DNA from: an uncultured Chloroflexota bacterium | Lineage (GTDB): Bacteria > Chloroflexota > UBA11872 > UBA12225 | Direction of reading: 5' to 3' | Assembly: GCA_902805635.1 (NCBI GenBank) | Contig: CADCTC010000127.1 | Coordinates: forward strand, 1 to 54,404 | DNA: 54,404 bases | In this document: positions 40,687 through 48,932 of the stretch, piece by piece | Numbering within the stretch: position 1 is the first letter of the stretch | Layout of the letters: every line of letters starts with the position of its first letter | Made by a program: the position numbers and the translations under genes | Notes under the pieces: generated by a model | Told to the model about the DNA's origin: nothing | Seen by the model: the letters and a program-made list of their open reading frames with translations, nothing else | The model's database searches: none

Positions 40687-42771
40687 CAACACTGGCGCCT
40701 CGCGCTCGCCGGCGCCCTTGTCACTCTAACCGGGTGGCTGCTGCCGCCCACCACAACGTCCGCGCAGCGGCCAGATGCAGCGGGTGCCGCCGTGTGTAGT
40801 TTTGCCCTTGGCTTTGCGCAGCTCCGCGAGCAGGTAGGCGCTGGCGTGGTCGGCGAGTGCGTGGAGGACCAGCAGAACGACGTGGCTTCTGGCGACGCCT
40901 ACCAGCGCACCACGCGCGGCTTCTTCGTCTGGCGCTCGGCGGACAACCACCTCGCGTTCACCAATGGGCACCAGACGTGGATGCCCGGCCGGCGCGGGGC
41001 ACACGTGCGCCTGAACACGCAGCGGTTTTCCTGGGAAGTCTTGAGCCGCGCTCCCACGGTCCCGGCGCGCCGTCCCGCGCTCTGGGTGCCGGGAAGAGAC
41101 GGGCCGTCCCCCCAGTGGCTGGGTGACGCGCCGGTGACCGCCTGGCACGTGCCCGCTCTCCCCGCCATCGACACCATGCTCGGCAACGTGGCGGCGACCT
41201 TCGCCGCTACCGAGAAGTGCTTTGCCGGCCTCACGGGGCCAATGTGTGGCTTCAGCGCGGGAGCCGACTATGACGCTATCTATGCGCGCGACACCGCTAC
41301 GCTTCAGGACTTCGCGCGGTATGCGTACGGGGCGCCCTTCCTGGCGGGGCCGGTGGAAGAGACGCTCTTCCTCCAGTACCACGAGGCGGAGGGAACCGAG
41401 GGCTTGCCCGCGGATGCGCGACAGGCGATCCCCGGCGACGGCGCGCTGAGCGGCGTGCTCGACTTTGACGCGCGGCGGGGCAAGGCGCTCTCCACCTCCG
41501 ACGAGGAGACCAGTCTGATCCACAGCGCGTACGTCGTCTTCCGTTCGTCAGGTGGCGTGCCGTGGCTGCGCGGCGAGGTGAATGGTCGTTCAGTGCTGGA
41601 GCGGCTGAACCTGGCCATGGACTGGCTCCTGACTCAGCGATCTGACCCCGCCACCGGGCTGATCCTGCGACCGCACACTACTGATTGGGGTGACCTTGAG
41701 CTGGACGACACCGGCGCCGGCCCTGCGCACCCGCCCTCCGACTCCTGGACCGCTTCGATCTTCGACCAGGCATGGACGTACCGCGCGCTGCGCGAGCTGG
41801 CTGCAATGAACGCCGCCGCGGGTGATGCAGCCGTCGCCGCCTCGATGGATTCGCACGCCGAGCTGCTGCGCGAAGCATCGCACGCGTACCTCTGGTTGGA
41901 CAGGCCGGGCCACTTCCGCACCCACCTGCACGTCGTCCCGCAGCACCACCCTTTCGACGAGGACGAGATGGTCAGCGTGGCCAATGCGGTCGCGGCGTAT
42001 ACCGGACTCGCGGACGAGTACCAGGCGTCCCGGCTGTTCACCGCCCTGGAGCGCGCGCGGGTGCAGGCCGGCAGCGCCACTCCCGGCGTGTCGCTGTTCC
42101 CGTCGTACCCGGCGGGCACGTTCGCGCATCCCAAGATGGACGAGGGGCGCTACCAAAACGGCGGTGTGTGGGACTGGTGGGGCGGCATCCAGGTCACAGC
42201 GGAGTTCCAGCGTGGCGAGGCTGAGCTTGCGCTGAGGCACCTCGCGGCGGTTGGCGCGGCATGGCAGCAGCACCCCGAAGATGTAATCGAGTGGCGTGCC
42301 GGGCCGCGGCGCTGTCTCCGGCGTGAGGTGACGGCCGGCTGCCGTGCGCCTGCGGGTGGCGCCGGGCCTGCCATGCGCGGCAGCAGCCACTACGTCGGGG
42401 TCGCCGGCACCGTCTCCGAGGCGATCGTCACCGGGCTCTTTGGGCTCGACCTCACGCGGGATGGCTTTTCAGTACTCCCCCGCCTGGGGCCGCGTAATGG
42501 CGCCGCTCGCGTGTATCAGCCAGCCACCGCGCAGTATCTGGGGGTAGAGCAAGAGTACGGCGCTGACACGCTCACCGTCCGCTATGCCACGAACCATCCC
42601 GGCCCAGGTCGCGTGGCGGTGCGCTTGCCGTCCTCTCAGCCGCCGCGTTCTGCCACTCTGAACAGTGCGGACGTGTACCAATACTTGCGCGTCTACACTA
42701 TCGGCCGCGATACGTTCGCCGCCCTCGATGCAGCGCCCACCGGCCGGCATGAGCTCCATCTGGCATGGTGA
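40678..42771 (+). CDS. Secreted six-hairpin-type glycosidase-like protein
   Basis: 697 residues with a Sec signal peptide (~1-29, ending TTSAQ). The body resembles alpha/alpha barrel (six-hairpin) glycosidases: GADYDAIYARDTATLQDFARYAYG, MDWLLTQRSDPATGLILRPH with TTDWGDLELDD, EDEMVSVANAVAAYTGL, GVWDWWGGIQVTAEF. The family cannot be fixed further by eye; amylo-alpha-1,6-glucosidase, GH15, GH63 and GH78 types are all possible. A later beta-sandwich domain (~560-697) carries GSSHYVGVAGTVSEAIV. Probable extracellular enzyme degrading a glycan, divergent from a sulfatase, so a sulfated polysaccharide is a reasonable guess. The GT39-type gene follows by 18 nt. Confidence 0.68.
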   Translation: MTVQHWRLALAGALVTLTGWLLPPTTTSAQRPDAAGAAVCSFALGFAQLREQVGAGVVGECVEDQQNDVASGDAYQRTTRGFFVWRSADNHLAFTNGHQTWMPGRRGAHVRLNTQRFSWEVLSRAPTVPARRPALWVPGRDGPSPQWLGDAPVTAWHVPALPAIDTMLGNVAATFAATEKCFAGLTGPMCGFSAGADYDAIYARDTATLQDFARYAYGAPFLAGPVEETLFLQYHEAEGTEGLPADARQAIPGDGALSGVLDFDARRGKALSTSDEETSLIHSAYVVFRSSGGVPWLRGEVNGRSVLERLNLAMDWLLTQRSDPATGLILRPHTTDWGDLELDDTGAGPAHPPSDSWTASIFDQAWTYRALRELAAMNAAAGDAAVAASMDSHAELLREASHAYLWLDRPGHFRTHLHVVPQHHPFDEDEMVSVANAVAAYTGLADEYQASRLFTALERARVQAGSATPGVSLFPSYPAGTFAHPKMDEGRYQNGGVWDWWGGIQVTAEFQRGEAELALRHLAAVGAAWQQHPEDVIEWRAGPRRCLRREVTAGCRAPAGGAGPAMRGSSHYVGVAGTVSEAIVTGLFGLDLTRDGFSVLPRLGPRNGAARVYQPATAQYLGVEQEYGADTLTVRYATNHPGPGRVAVRLPSSQPPRSATLNSADVYQYLRVYTIGRDTFAALDAAPTGRHELHLAW

Positions 42772-42789
42772 GCCCGCGATGCACGCCCC

Positions 42790-44487
42790 ATGACCACACG
42801 GGCATTCCGAGAGAACGGGCTGTTACTGGCCGTCATCATCGCCGTCGCGCTGGCGCTGCGCCTCTGGTGGCTGGATCGCGCGCCGCCGGGCCTCGATTCC
42901 GACGAGGTATCTATTGCCTACAACGCCTACAGCATCGCGCGCACCGGGCGTGATGAGTACGGCGAGTTACTGCCTACTGCCTTTCGCGCCTTTGGCGAAT
43001 ACAAGCGCCCCGCGTTCATCTACTTCAGCGCTCCATTTCTTGCGCTGCTCGGCCCGACCCCGTTCGCGGCGCGCCTGCCCGGCGCCATCGCCGGCACGCT
43101 GACCGTCCTGGTCGTCTATCTCCTTGGCAGTCGTCTGACCCGCAGCGCCTCGATCGGCCTGCTCGCCGCCGCCTTCGTCGCCATTTCCCCTTGGAGCTTG
43201 CAATTCAGCCGCGGCGCTCGCGAAGTCAGCCTCTTTCTCCTGGCGTTGAGCGTCATGGTGCTGTGCCTGCTGAAGCCGCAGAAGCAATCAAGTGCAAGGT
43301 CCGCCACGCTATGGATCGTCTCGGCGGCGCTCGCATTCCTTCTCGCTCTGTACAGCTACCCCGGTGGGGTCGTGGTTGCTCCGCTTCTTGCGCTCGCTGT
43401 GCTCGCCACCTACCCGACGCGGATGCGGCGCCACCCACGCACCGCGTTGGCCGCGGGGGCGCTGGTGCTCATGGTTGGGTTTATTCCCCTTGCCGCGCAA
43501 TTGCGCGATGGGCGGGCCACTGCGCGTGCGGCCCAGACGTCGCTGCTCAGCCAGGAGTGGATCATCACGCAGGCGGAAGGGAAAGCTGCCCGAAGCCGGC
43601 AGGAGTTGCCGCCGCCGCTGGCTTCCCTCGCTACCGTGATGGACAACCGCTGGGCCATCGTTGGGAGGGAGGTCGCCAGGGCGTACCTTGCTCACCTGGA
43701 CCCGCGCTTCCTCTTCACTGATGGTGACCCCGAGCCGCGCCACCACCCTCCAGGCGTCGCCCAGCTCTACCTCTGGGACGCCCCGGTGCTGCTGCTTGGC
43801 ATGGCAGTGCTAGCCCGCTGCTGGCGCCGGTCTGCCTACCGTCTGCTCGCCGCCTGGCTGATGATCGCGCCGCTCCCGTCGGCACTGGCCGAGAACGCTC
43901 CCCACGCCGTCCGCTCGTTTGCCATGCTCCCGCCGCTCGCGGTCATCGCCGCCCTCGGCGCCAGGCGCGCCTGGTGGTGGCTTGGCCGCCGCGGCTTCGC
44001 CGGGCAGATTGGGCGTGGCATGGCGCTGGCGCTGCTCGCCGGCAGCCTCGCCTTCTACCTCAAGGCCTATTACCGTGACTATCCTCTGGAGCACGACCGC
44101 GCCTGGTCGAGCGGCTGGATCGAAGCGTTCCAGCTGGCGAAGCGCGAGGTGGACCAGGGACGAGCCCGCTCGGTCGTCGTCCCTCCGGAGGTGCGTGAAG
44201 GCTACGTCTACGCGCTCTTCGCCTCTGGCTACGACCCGCGCCGGTACCTCGACCACGGCGGCAGTGCTGCCCACCTCGACTGGGCGCTCTACCCGCAGCC
44301 GGGTCCCATGCGCTTCCCGCCGTGGGAGGTGCGCCGCGTGGAGTGGCAGACCGAGTCGCGCTCCGAAGACACGCTCTACGTGCTCGGCTCTTGGAACCAG
44401 CTCCCGCCCGGCGCCCGCGTCCTGGCCACCACGCGTGGCGCCGGCGGCCGCCCCGCACTGCAGCTCATCTCCCTGGCCAATTCGTGA
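42790..44487 (+). CDS. Glycosyltransferase family 39-type membrane protein
   Basis: 565 residues with about ten membrane helices in the N-terminal two thirds. The first extracellular loop has PPGLDSDEVSIAYNAYS, where an Asp-Glu pair is the catalytic/metal site in ArnT/PMT-type GT-C enzymes, followed by GRDEYGELLPTAFRAFGEYK. It should use a polyprenyl-phosphate sugar to glycosylate a lipid or protein outside the membrane. A C-terminal soluble part (~450-565) includes VVVPPEVREGYVYALF. It follows the glycosidase gene by 18 nt on the same strand, but a shared function is not evident. Confidence 0.87.
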   Translation: MTTRAFRENGLLLAVIIAVALALRLWWLDRAPPGLDSDEVSIAYNAYSIARTGRDEYGELLPTAFRAFGEYKRPAFIYFSAPFLALLGPTPFAARLPGAIAGTLTVLVVYLLGSRLTRSASIGLLAAAFVAISPWSLQFSRGAREVSLFLLALSVMVLCLLKPQKQSSARSATLWIVSAALAFLLALYSYPGGVVVAPLLALAVLATYPTRMRRHPRTALAAGALVLMVGFIPLAAQLRDGRATARAAQTSLLSQEWIITQAEGKAARSRQELPPPLASLATVMDNRWAIVGREVARAYLAHLDPRFLFTDGDPEPRHHPPGVAQLYLWDAPVLLLGMAVLARCWRRSAYRLLAAWLMIAPLPSALAENAPHAVRSFAMLPPLAVIAALGARRAWWWLGRRGFAGQIGRGMALALLAGSLAFYLKAYYRDYPLEHDRAWSSGWIEAFQLAKREVDQGRARSVVVPPEVREGYVYALFASGYDPRRYLDHGGSAAHLDWALYPQPGPMRFPPWEVRRVEWQTESRSEDTLYVLGSWNQLPPGARVLATTRGAGGRPALQLISLANS

Positions 44488-44510
44488 GCGCCACCGATGG
44501 CCATTCCTTA

Positions 44511-44625
44511 TTCCCTCTCCAACAACATTCCCTCTCCAACAACGAGCACTCGCGCAGCGAGAGCGCAGGCGTTAGGGGGTGGTGCGGTGTGTGGGAGAGG
44601 GACAGCGCGAAGCGCAGGGTGAGGT
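44511..44625. repeat. Intergenic repeat region (tandem CCCTCTCC units and inverted partner)
   Basis: TTCCCTCTCCAACAAC occurs twice at a 17-bp period (44511-44526, 44528-44543), followed by an inverted partner GGGAGAGGGA near 44591-44600 and the stretch CAGCGCGAAGCGCAGGGTGA. It shares the CCCTCTC/GAGAGGG ends and the AGCGCAG..GGTGAGGTC tail with 39130-39210. Non-coding. Confidence 0.5.
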
Positions 44626-44652
44626 CCGTGCTCCGCGTGGTATCACCCGCCC

Positions 44653-45645
44653 GTGACACCCACCTCTGAACCGCTCATCGTCTATTCGCCCGCGCTGGCG
44701 CCGGAAGTGCGCGAGATCGCGGAGCGTCTGCGTCCGCCCGGCTTCCGCTTCCAGGTCGTGCCCGCCGATCAGCTTCCCCAGGCGCTGACCGAGGCAGACT
44801 ACCTGATGGGCTTCATCGGCCGCCTCTCGGATGAAGCGCTCGCCGCCGCGCAGCAACTCAAGCTCGTCCAGCTGATGAGTGTCGGCTATGACACCTTCAA
44901 CCTGACGGGCGCCCGTGCGCGGCGCGTGCCTGTCTCGGTCAACGGCGGGGCCAACGCCATCGCCGTGGCTGAGCACACCATCATGCTCATGCTCACCACG
45001 CTCAAGCACCTCACCGAGCTGAATCAGGTGGTCCACTCCGGCCAGTGGCGCAGCGGTCACTCCGGAGCGCTTAAGCTGTTCGAGCTGTGGCACTCCACCG
45101 TCGGCATCGTCGGCATGGGTCGCATCGGCCAGCAACTGGCCCAACGCCTCCAGGGCTGGGACGCCAACTTGATCTACTACGATCCGTATCGCCTGCCTCC
45201 CGAGCGCGAGCGCGAGCTCAACGTCACCTATGTGGAATTGGAAGAGCTGCTCCGGCGCTCCGACGTGGTCAGCGTCCACGTCCCGCTCAGCGAGCGCACC
45301 CACCACCTGGTCAACGCCCGCTCGCTGGCACTTATGAAACCCGAGGCCGTGCTGGTCAACACGTCGCGCGGCGAGCTGGTGGACGAAGCTGCGCTCGCGG
45401 CCGCACTCCGTGAGGGCCACTTGGGCGGCGCAGGCCTCGACGTCTTCGCGCAGGAGCCGCCCGAGCCCAACAACCCACTCTTCGGCCTGCCCAACGCTAT
45501 CCTCACCCCCCACGTCGCCGGCCCCACCTGGCAGTCCTGGCCGCGCCGCTTCGAGAACTGCTTCGCAAACATCGCGCGGGTCCAGCGCGGCGAGCCCGCG
45601 CAATGGGTAGTCCCGGAGCTGGCCGACCTGGTTGCGAACGCATAG
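44653..45645 (+). CDS. D-2-hydroxyacid dehydrogenase (NAD-dependent)
   Basis: 330 residues. NAD-binding VGIVGMGRIGQ at ~153-163, catalytic Arg in NTSRGELVD, Glu in AQEPPEP and His in LTPHVAG make the classical Arg-Glu-His set. These enzymes reduce 2-keto acids (glyoxylate, hydroxypyruvate, phosphonate analogues). The start GTG 44653 has no clear ribosome site. It stands between the GT39-type gene and the two-component cluster and has no evident operon partner; a glycolate-oxidase-like gene on the other strand (48895-50436) handles related substrates. Confidence 0.9.
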   Translation: MTPTSEPLIVYSPALAPEVREIAERLRPPGFRFQVVPADQLPQALTEADYLMGFIGRLSDEALAAAQQLKLVQLMSVGYDTFNLTGARARRVPVSVNGGANAIAVAEHTIMLMLTTLKHLTELNQVVHSGQWRSGHSGALKLFELWHSTVGIVGMGRIGQQLAQRLQGWDANLIYYDPYRLPPERERELNVTYVELEELLRRSDVVSVHVPLSERTHHLVNARSLALMKPEAVLVNTSRGELVDEAALAAALREGHLGGAGLDVFAQEPPEPNNPLFGLPNAILTPHVAGPTWQSWPRRFENCFANIARVQRGEPAQWVVPELADLVANA

Positions 45646-45721
45646 AACGCGCGTCTGCTGCCACGAAGGCCCGCGCCGCTTCCGCCCCACGGCCGTAGAC
45701 TTGCTGTAGAGGCAAGCCATC

Positions 45722-47296
45722 GTGCCCTTCGCCGTTGCGGCGTCCTTCGCCGCCGCGCTCCTGATCCACCTCGTCGTGCTGCCTCCGGGTTACCTGGCGG
45801 CGGCGCTCTACATCGTCCCGGTGGTGCTCGTCGCGAGCCGCTGGGGCTGGCGCGCCACCGCCGCTGCCGTCGTTGCCGGCGCCGCCGCCGTCTCCTGGCA
45901 CGCGATCGCCGGCGGCGTGCCGCTGGTGTTGTGGGCCGCCGGCGTGCTGGCCCTGGCGCTGGTTGGCTACCTCGCCGTGCTCCTCTCCAGGGAGCGCAGC
46001 GGCGCCGAACGCTAGGCCCACCTCCTCGCCGAGAGCGAAGAGCGGTTCCGCCTCCTGGTACAGGGAGTGGAGGACTACGCCATATTCCTCCTCGACGCTC
46101 GGGGCCTCGTCGCCAGCTGGAACAAGGGCGCCCAGCGCATCAAGGGCTACTCCGAAGCCGAGATCATCGGCCGCCCGTACGCCGTCTTCTTCACCGAAGC
46201 GGACGCCCGCGCCGGCCGGCCCGACCGGCTCCTAGCGGCGGCGCGCCAGGACGGCCACGTGGAAGACGAAGGCTGGCGGCAGCGCAAAAACGGCACCCGC
46301 TTCTGGGCCGACGCCGACATCACTGTGCTCCGCGGGCCCGATGGCCAGATCCGCGGCTACGCCAAGGTCACCCGCGACGCCACCGAGCGCCGCCGCGCGG
46401 AAGAGGAGCGCGCCCGCTACAGCGCCGAGCTCGAACGGCGCGTCGCGGAGCGCACCGCCGCCCTGGAGGAAACAAACGCCGAGCTGCAGGCGTTCTCCGC
46501 CTCTATCTCCCACGACCTGCGCGCCCCGCTGCGCGCCATCCAGGGCTTTGGCGAGGCGCTCATCGAGGATTACGGCCAGGGCATGGACCCCGGGGCCCTC
46601 CAGTATGTCGAGCGCATCGTCGGCGCCGCGCGCCGCATGGACCAGCTCACCGAGGACATCCTGGCCTATACCCGCCTCAGCCGCGCCGACATCCAGCCAC
46701 ACGCGGTGCACCTCGAGCACGTCGTCGACGAAGCGCTTGCGTCACTCGAGGAAACCGTCCGCCGCACCCGCGCGTCCATCACCGTCGAGCGGCCGCTGCC
46801 CGTCGCGCTTGGCCACCACGCCACCCTCGTACAGGTCGTCGCCAACCTCCTGAGCAACGCCTTCAAGTTTGTCGCACCAGGCACCATCCCCGAGGTCTGC
46901 GTGCACGCCGAAGAAGGCAGCGCGCCGGCCGGCTGGCCAGCCCGCGTGCGGCTGTGGGTCGAAGACCGCGGCATCGGCGTCCCGCCCGAGCATGCCGAGC
47001 GCATCTTCAACCTCCTGGAGCGTCTCCACGGCCGGGAGACGTACCCCGGCACCGGCATTGGCCTGGCCATCGTGCGCCGTGGCGTCGAGCGCCTCGGCGG
47101 CCGCGTTGGTCTTGAATCCACGTCCACGTCTGGCGCCGGTAGTCGCTTCTGGATCGACCTGCCGGGTACCGCCGAGCAGACCGCCCCGATGTCCGAGGCG
47201 CCCGGTGCCGCCGGCGGCACTTCACGTTCCTCCGCTGCCTCCGCCCCCGTGGCGCCGGAGCAACCCGGTCGCACCCTCGAATCGGAGGCCGCCTGA
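45722..47296 (+). pseudogene. Membrane sensor histidine kinase (PAS) interrupted by an in-frame TAG
   Basis: 524 codons plus the stop if TAG at 46013-46015 is disregarded. The first 97 codons (GTG 45722 with AGAGG 9 nt upstream) encode three or four membrane helices. TAG then falls in the linker between ...SGAER and AHLLAESEERFRLLVQG, and the same frame continues into a PAS domain (VEDYAIFLLDARGLVASWNK, GAQRIKGYSEAEIIGRPY), a coiled coil, HisKA with the phospho-His in SISHDLRAPL, and HATPase with N, G1 and G2 boxes. A single change from CAG or AAG explains it. Alternatively the kinase is expressed as a soluble 409-residue protein from GTG 46067, but this start cuts into the PAS domain. The two response regulators follow directly. 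Confidence 0.7.
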
Positions 47297-47778
47297 TGCG
47301 CGAGGACTACCCCATCCTGCTCGTCGAAGACGACGAGAATGACGTCATGCTCATGCAGCGCGCCCTGCGCAAGGCCAATGTGGCCGCCCCGCTGCATGTC
47401 GCGGGCGATGGCGACGAAGCCGTGGCCTACCTCGCCGGCACCGGCCAGTTTGCGGAGCGCGTGCGCTGGCCCCTCCCGGGACTCGTGCTGCTCGACCTGA
47501 AACTGCCGCGCCGCTCCGGCCTTGAGGTGCTCGACTGGCTGCGCAGCCAGTCCGGACTGCGCCGCATCCCCGTGGTGGTCCTCACCTCCTCCCGCGAGGT
47601 GCCGGACGTCGACCGCGCCTATGACCTGGGCGCCAACTCCTACCTCGTCAAGCCAGGGTCTCCTGCCGACCTGGTCGCGATGGTGCAGGCCCTGGCCGGC
47701 TACTGGCTGCACTGGAATGAGGCGCCCACCACGCGAGGCGTGCACGACCCGCACGACCCGCACGCTCGCCCGGCCTGA
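47296..47778 (+). CDS. Rcp1-type single-domain response regulator
   Basis: 160 residues; ATG overlaps the kinase stop (TGATG). A lone receiver domain of the Rcp1 type: acidic pair in LLVEDDENDV, phospho-acceptor Asp in VLLDLKLPRRSG, Thr in VVVLTSSRE and Lys in NSYLVKPG, then a His/Asp-rich tail (HDPHDPHARP). Rcp1-like proteins relay phosphate from phytochrome or PAS kinases without an output domain. Its kinase is probably the interrupted upstream gene. Confidence 0.92.
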   Translation: MREDYPILLVEDDENDVMLMQRALRKANVAAPLHVAGDGDEAVAYLAGTGQFAERVRWPLPGLVLLDLKLPRRSGLEVLDWLRSQSGLRRIPVVVLTSSREVPDVDRAYDLGANSYLVKPGSPADLVAMVQALAGYWLHWNEAPTTRGVHDPHDPHARPA

Positions 47779-47801
47779 TCCTGGACCGCAGAGACCTGAC
47801 C

Positions 47802-48932
47802 ATGGCCGCTTCGCCGCTCCGCGTGCTGCTGGTGGACGACAACCCCGACGACCGCGCGCTCGTGCGTCGCGCCCTGGAACGCGACCTCGGCGCCATCCAG
47901 GCCGAGGAAATCGTCGACCGCGCCGCCTTCGAGCGTGCCAATGAGGCCGGTGGGTTCGACCTGGTCGTCACCGATTACCAGCTGCTCTGGTGGACCGGGC
48001 TGGACGTGGTGCGTGCCGCCAAGGAGCGCTGGCCATACTGCCCAGTGGTCATGTTCACCGCCACCGGCAACGAAGAGGTCGCGGTGGCGGCGATGAAGTC
48101 TGGCCTGGACGACTACGTGCTCAAGTCCACCAGCCGGCTGCCCCGCCTGGTCGCCTCCGTGCGCCTGGCGCTGCAGAACGCCCAACGCCAGCGCGACCTC
48201 GACGCCGCCGTGCGCGCTCGCGACGAGTTCCTCTCTATTGCCGCCCACGAGCTGAAGACCCCCATCACCAGCCTGCGCGGCTACGCCCAGATGGCGCTAC
48301 GCCGCCTGAGGCGCGGCGAGACGCTCGATTCCGCCCGCCTGGACCGCGTTCTGCACACCATCGACCAGCAATCGGAGCGACTCGCCCGGCTGGTCGAGCG
48401 GCTGCTGGACGTCGGCCGCCTGGAGACCGGCCGCCTGCGCCTGGAGCCGGCTCCGGCCGACCTCGTGGCGCTGGCGCGGCGCGTCGCCGAGCTCGTCCAG
48501 CAGACCACCACGCGCCACACCATCGCCGTTACCGGCCCCCCGCAGCTGGAAGCTCACGTGGACGCGCTCCGGATCGAGCAGGTAGTCACCAATGTGATCG
48601 ACAACGCCGTCAAGTTCGACCAGGACGGTGGCCTCATCGAGGTCGACGTCGCCTCTCCCGAACCCGGTTGGGCGGAGCTCACCGTCCGCGACCACGGCCC
48701 CGGCATCCCGCCGGAGCGCCGCACCGGCCTGTTCGAGCGCTTCCACCAGGCTCACGGCGATGCGCACCTCTCCGGCCTGGGCCTGGGCCTCTACGTCAGT
48801 CGCCAGTTGGTCGACCTGCACGGCGGCGCCATCACCCTGGATGCCCCGCCCGACGGCGGTACCCGCGTCCGCGTGCGCCTGCCAGTGCACCCTCCTACCG
48901 GAGCGGTCCGGAGAACGGTTTCCCAGGATTGA
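47802..48932 (+). CDS. Response regulator-histidine kinase hybrid
   Basis: 376 residues. A receiver domain (~1-125: LLVDDNPDDRALVRRAL, phospho-Asp in VVTDYQL, Lys in DYVLKSTS) is followed by a HisKA domain with phospho-His in IAAHELKTPITSL and a HATPase domain with VVTNVIDNAVKF, RDHGPGIPPE and LGLGLYVSRQL. It is therefore a cytoplasmic REC-HK protein, likely to receive phosphate from the upstream regulator's kinase and pass it on. The gene lies 23 nt after the Rcp1-like gene. Its 3' end overlaps the convergent FAD-oxidase gene by 38 nt. Confidence 0.92.
   Translation: MAASPLRVLLVDDNPDDRALVRRALERDLGAIQAEEIVDRAAFERANEAGGFDLVVTDYQLLWWTGLDVVRAAKERWPYCPVVMFTATGNEEVAVAAMKSGLDDYVLKSTSRLPRLVASVRLALQNAQRQRDLDAAVRARDEFLSIAAHELKTPITSLRGYAQMALRRLRRGETLDSARLDRVLHTIDQQSERLARLVERLLDVGRLETGRLRLEPAPADLVALARRVAELVQQTTTRHTIAVTGPPQLEAHVDALRIEQVVTNVIDNAVKFDQDGGLIEVDVASPEPGWAELTVRDHGPGIPPERRTGLFERFHQAHGDAHLSGLGLGLYVSRQLVDLHGGAITLDAPPDGGTRVRVRLPVHPPTGAVRRTVSQD

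Noticed and set aside
23318..46015. Reassignment of TAG or TAA as amino acids
   Set aside because: Only one TAA and one TAG are involved, in unrelated genes; most other genes end normally with these codons, and there is no pyrrolysine gene.
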